This document shows positions 56,454 to 64,000 of a stretch of DNA of 64,000 nt, one piece after another (position 1 is the stretch's first letter; the number at the start of each line of letters is the position of its first letter). The notes beneath the pieces are model-generated. The model saw only the letters and a program-made list of their open reading frames with translations. It was not told where the DNA came from and searched no databases. The position numbers were made by a program, and so were the translations under genes. The stretch spans positions 1-64,000 of the forward strand of contig JAXDOR010000019.1 in assembly GCA_034668825.1 (NCBI GenBank). Reading direction: 5' to 3'. The DNA comes from CANKHA01 sp034668825. Lineage in GTDB: Bacteria > Pseudomonadota > Alphaproteobacteria > Rhizobiales > Xanthobacteraceae.

Positions 56454-58385
56454 TTACAGCACGGATAATTCTTTCGCCAACTCCCCCCGGAAATCCGGAA
56501 CAGCTTCACCCAATACATGGAAGACAACGGCGCGGTCCTCGGTGCCGAGGCCCTGTTGCAGGCGCGTCAGCCACGCGCGCATCGCCGCGAGCGAAGGCCG
56601 CATAGGCTTGGCGGCTACGATACCGGCGATACCAATTTCAGCGGCAGGCTCTTCGCGCGAAAACAGAATTTCATGCAGGCGTTCGCCGCGCCGTATGCCG
56701 GTGTATTTGATGTCGATGTCATGGCCCGGCGAAAGTCCGGCAAGCCGGATCATCCGCTCGGCGAGATCGACGATCTTCACCGGCTGCCCCATGTTGAGCA
56801 CATAAACGGAAACATCCATGCGCTCGGCTTCCAGCGCGTGGCTGGCGGCGGTGACCACCAGGTCGCAAGCCTCGCGAATGGTCATGAAATACCGGACCAT
56901 ATCCGGATGGGTGACCGTCACCGGCCCGCCGGCCTCGATCTGAGCCTTGAATTTCGGCACCACCGAGCCGTTCGAAGCCAGCACGTTGCCAAAGCGAACG
57001 GCGATTAGCCGCATCGGCACCCGGCCGCCGTCGGTGCGGTGTACGTGCTCGTTATCGAGCGCCTGGCAATACATTTCAGCGAAACGTTTGGTCGCGCCAA
57101 GCACCGAAACCGGCTCGATCGCCTTGTCGGTCGAGATCATCACCATCGCAGCGGCACCGGCGGCGATGGCGGCATCGGCCACGTTGACCGAGCCAAACAC
57201 ATTGGTCTTGATCCCCTCACCCCAATCCTGCTCAAGCAACGGCACATGCTTCAGCGCCGCGGCATGGAACACGACGTCCGGCTTGAAATCGGCGAGCAGG
57301 CGGAAGATGCGGTCGCGATCACGGATGTCGGCAAGCCGGCCCTCGATCAGGGCGCCGGATTCCTTGGTGGCGAGCGATTCCAGGACAGCATGGAGCGCAG
57401 GCTCGGAATTTTCGATCACCAAGAGCCGCGCCGCGCCGAAGGTGACGATGCGGTCGCAGATTTCGGCGCCGATCGATCCACCGCCGCCGGTGACGACGAT
57501 CGACTTTCCCCTCACCACGTTTTCGATGCGGCTATAGTCGATCTTGACGCTCGGCCGCAGCAGCAGGTCCTCGACCGCAACCGGGGCAAGCCGCAGGGCT
57601 TCGCTTCCCTCATCCAGCGACGGCAGGCGGCTTGTCGACAGCCCGAGCCGCCGGGCCTGCATCAGCATCGCTTCCGGCTTGACCTCCGGCGCAAAGGCGG
57701 AGGGTGTCAGCACCAGGCGATCCACACGCGTGCCGCGCTCGGCGAGGTCGGATACGGCGCGCGCCAGATCGTCGAAGGTGCCAAGCACGGCAATGCCGCG
57801 GATCGCCTGCCCCCGGTCGGCTTCCGAGGGCGACAGAATGCCGGCCGGCCAGATTTTCTTAACTGCACCGCTCTCAATGGCTCGCAATAGAACTTCCGCG
57901 TCCGCCGCGACGCCGAGAACCAGGATCGGAATGGATTCCGCTATCTGTGCGTGATGACGCGTGCGGGAATACCGAAAATAGCGATAGGCGATGCGAGGAC
58001 CGCCCAGGAAAAACATCTGCAAGAACCAGTAGAGGACAATAGTGATCTTGCCGAAAAAGAACGTCCCATAAAATCCCGGCGTCACCAGAATGTAGTCGAG
58101 CACCACAAGGGATATGGCGAGCACCGTCGACGCCCAGAAAATGTTGGACAGGTCCGGCAGCGACGCGAACCGCCATTTCGCTTTGTAGAGGCCGAAGGCG
58201 AAATAGACGATGGCGGCATAGAGGACGAAGCCGGGCAGGATCGCGAGCAGCCCGTCCAGCCGGTCCATGAGGCCGCCGGCCTCAAAGCGCATGACGAAGC
58301 TGGCAAGGATTGCAGCCGCCGTGGCGAGCAGATCATGCGCCACGATCAACAATTGACGCGACGTCAGATTTGGCACTCGGATCAT
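56454..58385 (-). CDS. Membrane-bound UDP-sugar 4,6-dehydratase (CapD/WbpM/PglF family)
   Basis: A 643-residue protein. Four N-terminal membrane helices (about 1-130) are followed by a nucleotide-binding region and a C-terminal extended-SDR domain: KSIVVTGGGGSIGAEICDRI, ADIRDRDRIFRLLADFKPDV, VFHAAALKHVPLLEQDWGEG and STDKAIEPVSVLGATKRFAE. In this family the SDR Tyr is replaced (Lys in ATKR is kept), and ALKHVPLLE plus TDKA-P---GATKR are diagnostic. Members convert UDP-GlcNAc to the 4-keto-6-deoxy sugar used for QuiNAc/FucNAc or bacillosamine. It lies 38 bp downstream of the GT9 gene on the same strand. Confidence 0.93.
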   Translation of the reverse strand: MIRVPNLTSRQLLIVAHDLLATAAAILASFVMRFEAGGLMDRLDGLLAILPGFVLYAAIVYFAFGLYKAKWRFASLPDLSNIFWASTVLAISLVVLDYILVTPGFYGTFFFGKITIVLYWFLQMFFLGGPRIAYRYFRYSRTRHHAQIAESIPILVLGVAADAEVLLRAIESGAVKKIWPAGILSPSEADRGQAIRGIAVLGTFDDLARAVSDLAERGTRVDRLVLTPSAFAPEVKPEAMLMQARRLGLSTSRLPSLDEGSEALRLAPVAVEDLLLRPSVKIDYSRIENVVRGKSIVVTGGGGSIGAEICDRIVTFGAARLLVIENSEPALHAVLESLATKESGALIEGRLADIRDRDRIFRLLADFKPDVVFHAAALKHVPLLEQDWGEGIKTNVFGSVNVADAAIAAGAAAMVMISTDKAIEPVSVLGATKRFAEMYCQALDNEHVHRTDGGRVPMRLIAVRFGNVLASNGSVVPKFKAQIEAGGPVTVTHPDMVRYFMTIREACDLVVTAASHALEAERMDVSVYVLNMGQPVKIVDLAERMIRLAGLSPGHDIDIKYTGIRRGERLHEILFSREEPAAEIGIAGIVAAKPMRPSLAAMRAWLTRLQQGLGTEDRAVVFHVLGEAVPDFRGELAKELSVL

Positions 58386-58422
58386 GGTTTAAATCGGGGC
58401 CGCAAGCTTGTTCATCGGAACT

Positions 58423-59541
58423 TCATACCGGCCTTTGCGCCTGCGCGCCACCTAAGGCATGGCGCACTTCAGCTCCCGGCGCCAGCGCTTGATCGACCGC
58501 CGTCAACACTTGGTAAACGCTGAGCTCGTCAAGACATTGGCTACGGCTGGCGAGGTGATTTTCACAGCCGAGACGCTCGCAAGGCAGACACGGCAACGGG
58601 TTCTGCACGACCCAAACATTGCCACGGCGCTGGATGATACCGCGTGGTGACCACATCGGCTCCGGCCCGCCGCCGGACGGCCAGGGTCCGATGCGATGCG
58701 GGCTCGCCGGCCCATACAGCGCAACGGTCGGACAGCCGGCCCCCGCCGCCAGATGCGTGACCGACGTATCCGGCCCTACATAGACGGTGGCGTGGCGCAG
58801 CAGCCCCGTGAGCTGCGGCCAATTCAGCCGGCCATCGCGGCGTGTAACGAGAATGCCGTCCCAAAGCCGGTCGAGATAACGCTTCTCCTCAAGATCATGA
58901 CCGCCGGTGACGACGACGCGCAGCCCGCGCTCCGCTAGCGCGGCAGCGAGCGCCTTCCATCCGGCATCGGTCCAACGGCGGTACTGAAACAGCGGATTGG
59001 CGTGCAGCACCGCGTATGGGCCATCCGGCAGGTCAGTTGGTGTGGCCGCCTCCACCGGGCAGACGATCTCCGCGCGTGGCGCCAAGCCAAGCGCAGCGCC
59101 GATGCGCAGCAATTCGACAACGCGGTGGGCATCGGCATCGTGCGGCGCCGACCACTGCAACACGGCGCGCTTCCACCATCCGCCGCCGCCTTTCGCGGGG
59201 ATGAATCCGATCCGCCGCCGTGCGGCCGCGATGGCGAAAAGCGTCGGCCGGTCACCGCCTTGCGTCGAAATCGCGAGATCATAGCGCCGCCACAGCCGGC
59301 GTATCATGGCTGCCGTTTCGGCGAACGAGGGACGTTGCGGGATCGTCAGCACCTGGCCGATATCGGAATTGCCGGCGAGCATGCCCTCGGTGCCGGTGAA
59401 CACCAGCATGTCGATATCCGCGCCGGGCAGACCCTGCCGCAGTGTCCGCACCAGCGGCGTTGCCAGCAAAACGTCGCCGAGGCGGCGGAGCACGATGACC
59501 AGGATGCGCGGCTGCGGCGGCAAAACCTGCCCCTCGGTCAT
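58423..59541 (-). CDS. Family 9 glycosyltransferase (heptosyltransferase-like)
   Basis: A 372-residue GT9 protein. RILVIVLRRLGDVLLATPLV at the N-terminus, ADIDMLVFTGTEGML, and a C-terminal sugar-nucleotide site TGLLRHATVYVGPDTSVTHL with AAGAGCPTVALYGPASPHRI are the family signatures (ADP-heptose:LPS heptosyltransferases). Late cysteines (CLPCERLGCENH) may bind metal. It belongs to the run GT2-ligase-GT9 in which each start overlaps the previous stop by 4 bp. Heptose or related core-sugar transfer is likely, matching hldE nearby. Confidence 0.9.
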   Translation of the reverse strand: MTEGQVLPPQPRILVIVLRRLGDVLLATPLVRTLRQGLPGADIDMLVFTGTEGMLAGNSDIGQVLTIPQRPSFAETAAMIRRLWRRYDLAISTQGGDRPTLFAIAAARRRIGFIPAKGGGGWWKRAVLQWSAPHDADAHRVVELLRIGAALGLAPRAEIVCPVEAATPTDLPDGPYAVLHANPLFQYRRWTDAGWKALAAALAERGLRVVVTGGHDLEEKRYLDRLWDGILVTRRDGRLNWPQLTGLLRHATVYVGPDTSVTHLAAGAGCPTVALYGPASPHRIGPWPSGGGPEPMWSPRGIIQRRGNVWVVQNPLPCLPCERLGCENHLASRSQCLDELSVYQVLTAVDQALAPGAEVRHALGGAQAQRPV

Positions 59542-60788
59542 GACCGTAGGCCATGTTCTCGCCGCGCCCGGTCGGCCTCGCGCAGCACCATCCCCCCCGC
59601 CACGCCGGCGCCGAACACATAAAGCCAGCCTTGCGTGAAATCGAACAGATGCGAATTGAACAACGAGCCGACAACATTCTGCACGACGATGACCAGCCCG
59701 ATCCACGCGACCAAACCGCTCTGGCGGAACAACAAGAGATGCGACGACCACATGGCAAGGAGCACCGCCACGCCGATCAACCCGAGCTGGATGGCAACGG
59801 CGAAGATCTGGTTATGAGGATTGGCGCTGACTTCGGCGGAAACGCCGCTGTCGCCTACCGCCGCTCCCTGGAACATTTTGGTAATCGATCCCGTACCGTG
59901 GCCGATCACGGGAGCTTGGACGATGAAGCCGATCGATTTTTTCCAGAAGGAAAGACGTTCTCCCGCCGAGGTGCGCGTGTTCTCCGTGGCGTATACTTGA
60001 ATCTCAATAGCCAAATTCATGACGCGGTCGCGGAGATAGGGTGACGAAGCCGCCACGATGACTGCAAGCACAAAGGCGGCGGCTAGAATTCGCCAAGCGT
60101 CCTTCCAGTTAAAATGCCGCAGACTGAAAATGATAAGGAGCACCGCGATGACGACCAATGCAGTCCGCCCGGTGGCGATATAAAAGATATCGAAAAGGAA
60201 CAACGCCGCGAGCACCGCGGCCACCAGCGCCGGGAGGCTGCGTCCGGCCCTGAACAGATCGACCGCGACATAAGCCAGCGCGAAAGCGCAAATCGCGAAT
60301 TCGCCGCTCTGCGCGATGTAGTCTTTTACCGGAACACTTGGATCCAATGGACGGCCGAACGAAAGCGCGGGCCATACCGTGGCAGCCAGCGACAACGCCA
60401 GCAGGGCGATGCAGGAAGCGAGAAATCCCGCCAGCACCCATAGGCCCCAGTCGGAACGGCGGAACTCGATCAAAAGAAGCGGGAGCAGCAGAAGTTTCAC
60501 GAAGGAGCCGAAGCCATTCAGGCGCGCCCCCCACGTTACGTCGGCCCACAACATTCCGGCCGCGCCCAGCACCACCAGCAAAACCGGAAGCACGGCCGCC
60601 GCCGTGACGAACTCGCGCCGGACGGCGGCAACATCGAGCGTCGGCAACAGCGCCAGGAGCCAAAGAACGACAAGGATACTGGTCGCGGTTGTCGACCACG
60701 GCAGCGAGACCGCGGTAGCGACTGCAAGTCCGTCGGCAATCCGCGCCAAGCGGACCTCGTCGAGTTCGAAATTGACGGAAATCCTCAT
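59538..60788 (-). CDS. O-antigen ligase / polymerase (Wzy_C family)
   Basis: A 416-residue membrane protein with about 12 predicted helices. The large periplasmic loop contains TRTSAGERLSFWKKSIGFIV, PVIGHGTGSITKMFQGA and SANPHNQIFAVAIQLGLIGV; this GHG...NPHN-type motif marks WaaL/Wzy_C proteins, with a conserved His and Arg in the active site. It either ligates O-antigen to lipid A-core or polymerises repeat units; the two cannot be told apart from sequence alone, though its neighbours (a heptosyltransferase-like GT9 and GT2) suggest ligase. Overlaps GT9 and the upstream GT2 by 4 bp each. Confidence 0.88.
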   Translation of the reverse strand: MRISVNFELDEVRLARIADGLAVATAVSLPWSTTATSILVVLWLLALLPTLDVAAVRREFVTAAAVLPVLLVVLGAAGMLWADVTWGARLNGFGSFVKLLLLPLLLIEFRRSDWGLWVLAGFLASCIALLALSLAATVWPALSFGRPLDPSVPVKDYIAQSGEFAICAFALAYVAVDLFRAGRSLPALVAAVLAALFLFDIFYIATGRTALVVIAVLLIIFSLRHFNWKDAWRILAAAFVLAVIVAASSPYLRDRVMNLAIEIQVYATENTRTSAGERLSFWKKSIGFIVQAPVIGHGTGSITKMFQGAAVGDSGVSAEVSANPHNQIFAVAIQLGLIGVAVLLAMWSSHLLLFRQSGLVAWIGLVIVVQNVVGSLFNSHLFDFTQGWLYVFGAGVAGGMVLREADRARREHGLRS

Positions 60789-61660
60789 CCGCCGCTCACC
60801 GCGCGAGCAGGCGGTTGCCCTGCTTGCGACCGTATCGCTGCCGTGGAGCCGACAGCGGAGAGTCCCTCATGCGCCCTCACCCGCTGATCGCTCAAGCTTT
60901 GGTCGAGCCGGCGCTCATTCTCCGGCAACTGCGAGCGGTCGGCCTCGGGATGCCACAGATGCAAAATGCCGGCGGCGAATACGCCATCCTTGCGCCGGAC
61001 ACCCGCGCGCAGAAGACGGACAAGAAAATCGGAATCCTCCCGACCCCAACCGCTGAATGCCGCGTCGAAGCCGTCAACCCGATCGAGATCGGAGCGCCAG
61101 ACGGCGAGGTTACACGAGCGCGCGCCGCGCCATGCACGCGGCCGCAGCTTACGCAACGGTCCAAGAGGAAGCGAAAGAAGAGGCGCCAATCGATTGATGC
61201 CGCCACGCAGGCGTTGCTTGATCCAAATGCCTAAGCCCCAAAGTTCGGGCTCCTCACCTTGCCGCAGTACCGAGGCCGTCAATGATTGCGACATCAGGGC
61301 GCGATTTCCAGTAACGAACCATCCCGGCTCGGCCAGTTGGCGATGAACGGCGATAAAGTTGGGACGCGGAACACAATCGCCATCGAGAAAAATGCAATAC
61401 GCGCCGCGAGAGGCGAGGACAGCGCGGTTGCGTATCTCCGCGGCGCGAAAGCCGCGATCCTCCTGCCAGACGTGGTGCAGATTAAAGCCCGCTTTTTTCT
61501 TCCAGGTGTCCACGATCTGCGCGGTCATTGGCCCGGAGCCGTCGTCGGCAATCACGACCTCAAAGTCATCATCGGTCTGCCGCGCCAGCGCCCGCAACAC
61601 GGTGTCGAGCGCATCCGCGCGGTTGTAGGTCGTGACAATGACGGAGATGAACTCCCTCAC
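60785..61660 (-). CDS. Family 2 glycosyltransferase
   Basis: A 291-residue GT2 enzyme: EFISVIVTTYNRADALDTVL, DFEVVIADDGSGPMTAQIV, DRGFRAAEIRNRAVLASRGA, CIFLDGDCVPRPNFIAVHRQ and a C-terminal AFSGWGREDSDFLVRLLRAG with the catalytic ED. The RGFRAAEIRN and GWGREDSD segments place it with LPS/chondroitin-type core transferases with a GT2 plus GT7-like C-terminal motif. The GTG start at 61660 has GGAGGGGAG upstream and yields a typical N-terminus; an ORF extension to 61741 looks artefactual. First gene of the 4-bp-overlapping operon with ligase and GT9. Confidence 0.9.
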   Translation of the reverse strand: MREFISVIVTTYNRADALDTVLRALARQTDDDFEVVIADDGSGPMTAQIVDTWKKKAGFNLHHVWQEDRGFRAAEIRNRAVLASRGAYCIFLDGDCVPRPNFIAVHRQLAEPGWFVTGNRALMSQSLTASVLRQGEEPELWGLGIWIKQRLRGGINRLAPLLSLPLGPLRKLRPRAWRGARSCNLAVWRSDLDRVDGFDAAFSGWGREDSDFLVRLLRAGVRRKDGVFAAGILHLWHPEADRSQLPENERRLDQSLSDQRVRAHEGLSAVGSTAAIRSQAGQPPARAVSGG

Positions 61661-61849
61661 GGCAGCGTCTCCCCTCCGTGCGCCTGCACCGGCTCGTGCA
61701 GCTATCACCTGCCTGGAATTCGCCTGAGGTAGCAGGAACAACGACTGTTTGCCAGGGCCGCCGCGCCGGGCGTCAGCCCTTGCGATGGACCAGCCCCGTG
61801 GCGGCGGTTATGGTGCGCCCGCGCGCATATTGCTTCTATTGATTGGCAC

Positions 61850-62686
61850 ATGCAGAAGATTTCCGCATACATCCTCGCCTATAACGAAGCCGAAAAGATC
61901 GCGGCCGCGATATCAAGCGTGCTGTGGGCCGATGAGATTGTCGTCGCTGACTCCGGCAGCACCGATCGCACTGCGGAGATCGCCGCAAGTCTCGGCGCGC
62001 GCGTTGTCCAGATTCCGTTCCAGGGGTTTGGCGATCTGCGCAATCAAGCGGTCGCGGAGTGCCGCCACGAGTGGATCTTCAGCCTCGATTCCGACGAGCG
62101 CTGCACTGCAGCCGTGCGAGATGAGATCCTCGCACTGCTCGCCGCCGGTCCCGGGCACGATGCCTATCTGGTCCCGCGCCGCAATTACATCATGGGGCGC
62201 TGGATCAAGGGTTCGGGCTGGTATCCGAATTTCCGGCAGCCGCAATTCTTTCGCAGGGGCGCCATGCGCTACACCAACGAGGTGGTGCATGAAGGCTACG
62301 AACTCCTGACTGACAAGCCGCTCGGGCAGATTCAGAACGCCATTATGCAATTTCCGTTTCGTAATCTTGAGGAAATCATCCGCAAGATGGACCGTTACTC
62401 CACGCTCGGCGCGCGCAAGTTGGCGCCTAAGCGTGTTTCGATGGGAAGCGCGCTCGGGCATGGCATGTGGGCTTTCATCAAACACTACATCTTCAAGCGC
62501 GGATTTAAGGATGGCTGGGCTGGCTTCGTCATCGCGCTGGGAAATTTCGAAGGCACGTTCTATCGCTACGCCAAGCGTTACGAGGAAACGCAGTCGTGGG
62601 AACCGCCACCGAGCGAGAAGCTGGAGCGGCCGCAGAATGCGGCGCGGTCCGATCCAACCATCAACGATCGCGTAGCCAGTCCCTGA
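61850..62686 (+). CDS. LPS core family 2 glycosyltransferase (WaaE/KdtX type)
   Basis: A 278-residue GT2 protein. KISAYILAYNEAEKIAAAIS, EIVVADSGSTDRTAEIAASL, WIFSLDSDERCTAAVRDEIL, NYIMGRWIKGSGWYPNFRQP and TNEVVHEGYELLTDKPLGQI are the hallmarks of the WaaE/KdtX beta-glucosyltransferase group (short N-terminal GT2 core, HE motif, then a membrane-associated helical end KHYIFKRGFKDGWAGFVIAL). It adds a sugar to the inner LPS core in the cytoplasm. Its 3' end overlaps the convergent FkbM gene by 26 bp. Confidence 0.92.
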   Translation: MQKISAYILAYNEAEKIAAAISSVLWADEIVVADSGSTDRTAEIAASLGARVVQIPFQGFGDLRNQAVAECRHEWIFSLDSDERCTAAVRDEILALLAAGPGHDAYLVPRRNYIMGRWIKGSGWYPNFRQPQFFRRGAMRYTNEVVHEGYELLTDKPLGQIQNAIMQFPFRNLEEIIRKMDRYSTLGARKLAPKRVSMGSALGHGMWAFIKHYIFKRGFKDGWAGFVIALGNFEGTFYRYAKRYEETQSWEPPPSEKLERPQNAARSDPTINDRVASP

Positions 62687-63371
62687 ACCGCCGCGACGCG
62701 TTGCGCGCCATCCGGAACGGCAACGCCAGGTAATATTTTCGCATGATCTGCCAACGGTCCTGCCATCCCGGCTGGGCCGGCGCGTCGTTTGGCACATACC
62801 AGCCATTGTTGCCGGCGCGGCGAATCAAACGATAACCGCTGCCTTGAAGGAAGCGGTGCCGGCCGAGGTTGCCGACATGATCTTCGATCAGGATCAGGCG
62901 CGGCTGCCAACGCGCGAAATCGAAGCCGAGCAGCACCTTGATCTCGTGACCCTCGACGTCAACCGAAAGGAAATCTATCGGCGCCGGTGCCTTCGCTTCG
63001 TCGAGAACGTCGTCGAGCGTCCTGACCGGCACCATGATGACGCGTTCCGCCCTTGCACCCGGCGCCATTTGGCTGGGGTCAAGCGACGATAACGGCCCGG
63101 CGACATGCAGCGGCAGCGAGCGGCCCGCTTCCTGCGGCGAGGCGCAGGCCACCGCAAACACCTGGGCGGTGCGCGCGGCGGCCAGCTTGGTGGCGAGATC
63201 GGGCTGCGGCTCGACCAAGATGCCGGTCCAGCCCGCCTGTTCGAGATGCCAAGTCTGCGATGCATAGGTTGGATGATTGGCGCCTACCTCGACAAAAAAT
63301 CCGGACATGGCGCCGTGGAAGAACTCGCGGACGAGCCTTTCTTCCTCATGATGCGCCAACTGTCCTGCCAT
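62661..63371 (-). CDS. FkbM-family SAM-dependent methyltransferase
   Basis: A 236-residue FkbM-type methyltransferase. SGFFVEVGANHPTYASQTWH is the SAM-binding loop, ILVEPQPDLATKL follows the second strand, and PIDFLSVDVEGHEIKVLLGF is the family's typical SVDVEGHE motif; RLILIEDH marks the later strand. FkbM enzymes O-methylate sugars or small molecules. It lies 18 bp downstream of hldE on the same strand, so they are probably co-transcribed, suggesting methylation of an LPS or EPS sugar. Its 3' end overlaps the convergent WaaE-like gene by 26 bp. Confidence 0.92.
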   Translation of the reverse strand: MAGQLAHHEEERLVREFFHGAMSGFFVEVGANHPTYASQTWHLEQAGWTGILVEPQPDLATKLAAARTAQVFAVACASPQEAGRSLPLHVAGPLSSLDPSQMAPGARAERVIMVPVRTLDDVLDEAKAPAPIDFLSVDVEGHEIKVLLGFDFARWQPRLILIEDHVGNLGRHRFLQGSGYRLIRRAGNNGWYVPNDAPAQPGWQDRWQIMRKYYLALPFRMARNASRRFRDWLRDR

Positions 63372-63389
63372 GATGAAACTTCGCGGCGC

Positions 63390-64000
63390 TCAGGATTGCT
63401 TGCGCGCTTGCGATTGTTGCACGATCCTTGTCGTGCTGTATCCGGGCGCGGGCTCAATGAGCATCACTTCGCCACCCTCAGCTTCAACCTCCGCGCGGCC
63501 AACCACGTCTTCGAGCTTGTAATCGCCGCCTTTGATCAGCACTTTGGGGCGTATGCGCCGGATCAATTCGAGCGGCGTGTCTTGTGGGAAGATGACGACC
63601 AGATCGACCGCTTCCAACGCCGCAAGCACTCCCGCGCGCGCATATTCCGCCTGCACCGGACGGCCTTCGCCCTTGAGCCGCGTCACCGAGGCGTCGCTGT
63701 TGAGACCAACAACGAGCCGGCTGCAAGCCGCGCGAGCCTCGGTCAGAAGCTTGATATGGCCGGGATGCAGCAGGTCGAAACATCCGTTGGTGAAACCGAT
63801 ACTGAGACCTTGCCGCCGCCACTCGCCCAGCCGCTCGTCCAGCATCGACCAGTCGAACAGGATTTTCTCCTCGGCAGCGAGCGACGCGGCGGGAAGGATG
63901 CGGGCACGAAGCTCGGCGACGGACACAGTAGCGGTGCCGCGCTTGCTGACGGCGACAGCCGCCGCCGCATTCGCCGCGCGCATGGCCGGTTCGAAGCCTG
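63390..64000 (-). CDS. hldE: HldE heptose kinase/adenylyltransferase, 3' part (cut by window edge)
   Basis: The frame stays open to the window edge, so the 5' part lies outside. The visible part starts in the end of the PfkB-type kinase domain (GFEPAMRAANAAAAVAVSKR followed by GTATVSVAEL) and continues into the complete C-terminal nucleotidyltransferase domain: LSIGFTNGCFDLLHPGHIKL (HxGH motif), VGLNSDASVTRLKGEGRPVQ, FPQDTPLELIRRIRPKVLIK and GYSTTRIVQQ. HldE makes ADP-heptose by phosphorylating heptose-7-P at C1 and then adding AMP. An internal ATG at 63983 is not the true start. ADP-heptose feeds LPS core assembly by the GT9 gene. Confidence 0.93.
   Translation of the reverse strand, partial: GFEPAMRAANAAAAVAVSKRGTATVSVAELRARILPAASLAAEEKILFDWSMLDERLGEWRRQGLSIGFTNGCFDLLHPGHIKLLTEARAACSRLVVGLNSDASVTRLKGEGRPVQAEYARAGVLAALEAVDLVVIFPQDTPLELIRRIRPKVLIKGGDYKLEDVVGRAEVEAEGGEVMLIEPAPGYSTTRIVQQSQARKQS

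Noticed and set aside
1..64000. tRNA, rRNA, CRISPR arrays, insertion sequences
   Set aside because: No tRNA-like 3' ends, no spaced identical repeats and no transposase reading frame were seen.

Overview
The window is 64 kb of GC-rich DNA, densely packed on both strands, from an alphaproteobacterium. It is most likely a member of the Hyphomicrobiales in the Bradyrhizobium/Rhodopseudomonas/Xanthobacteraceae neighbourhood. The evidence is a Rhodopseudomonas-type ferredoxin-NADP reductase, a long GPR/RgsE-like polar-growth coiled-coil protein, two orphan Bug-type solute receptors, a HisKA_2 histidine kinase, a CheZ-like phosphatase, and candidate CtrA and EcfG sites. I saw no rRNA, tRNA, CRISPR array or transposase.

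The left part (0-13 kb) is housekeeping and accessory metabolism: small membrane proteins, a ferritin-like DUF892 stress protein behind a candidate EcfG promoter, a sensor kinase, two Bug receptors, a lytic transglycosylase, twin DoxX proteins, an FMN-binding oxidase-like protein, a GT-C-like membrane protein followed by an SGNH hydrolase, a ferredoxin/FNR pair and a lone Hpt protein. At 13.5-20.6 kb a 1399-residue GPR-like envelope protein converges on an Mla-type lipid transporter (MlaE-F-D). At 20.7-32.4 kb come a dipeptide epimerase, a CheZ-like protein, a lower-GC patch (phosphatase, alpha/beta hydrolase, unknown membrane protein), FadL, an FAH-family hydrolase, thiE-thiD under a TPP riboswitch, an AsnC ligand-binding protein, a DMT exporter and a diheme cytochrome c. 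At 32.5-40.3 kb are a CHRD protein, cytochrome c', a molybdopterin-binding dehydrogenase subunit without partner subunits, and an RND pump with its adaptor.

From 40.4 kb to the right edge the window is a surface-polysaccharide/LPS cluster: MurJ, ManC, a DegT aminotransferase, a Gfo/Idh dehydrogenase, a UDP-uronate 4-epimerase, AsnB, several glycosyltransferases, a Wzx-type flippase, a TviB/WbpO-type dehydrogenase, a polyprenyl-phosphate sugar transferase, a CapD/WbpM-type dehydratase, a Wzy_C ligase or polymerase, an FkbM methyltransferase and the 3' part of hldE. These genes would make UDP-amino- and uronic-type sugars and GDP-mannose, load them on undecaprenyl phosphate, flip the repeat unit and join or polymerise it.

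The most interesting element is the control unit in the middle of this cluster. A winged-helix regulator with a Rossmann-like C-terminal domain overlaps by 4 bp a specialised NusG/RfaH-like antiterminator, and the pair heads a long leftward operon. The regulator's own promoter carries a 15-bp palindrome in its spacer, with a second copy 12 bp away toward the divergent arm. The leader of the flippase gene carries two copies of CGGTAGC, the core of the enterobacterial ops element, and a weaker match lies in the leader of the divergent operon. This suggests a repressor-plus-antiterminator module controlling both arms, but it is an inference from motifs.
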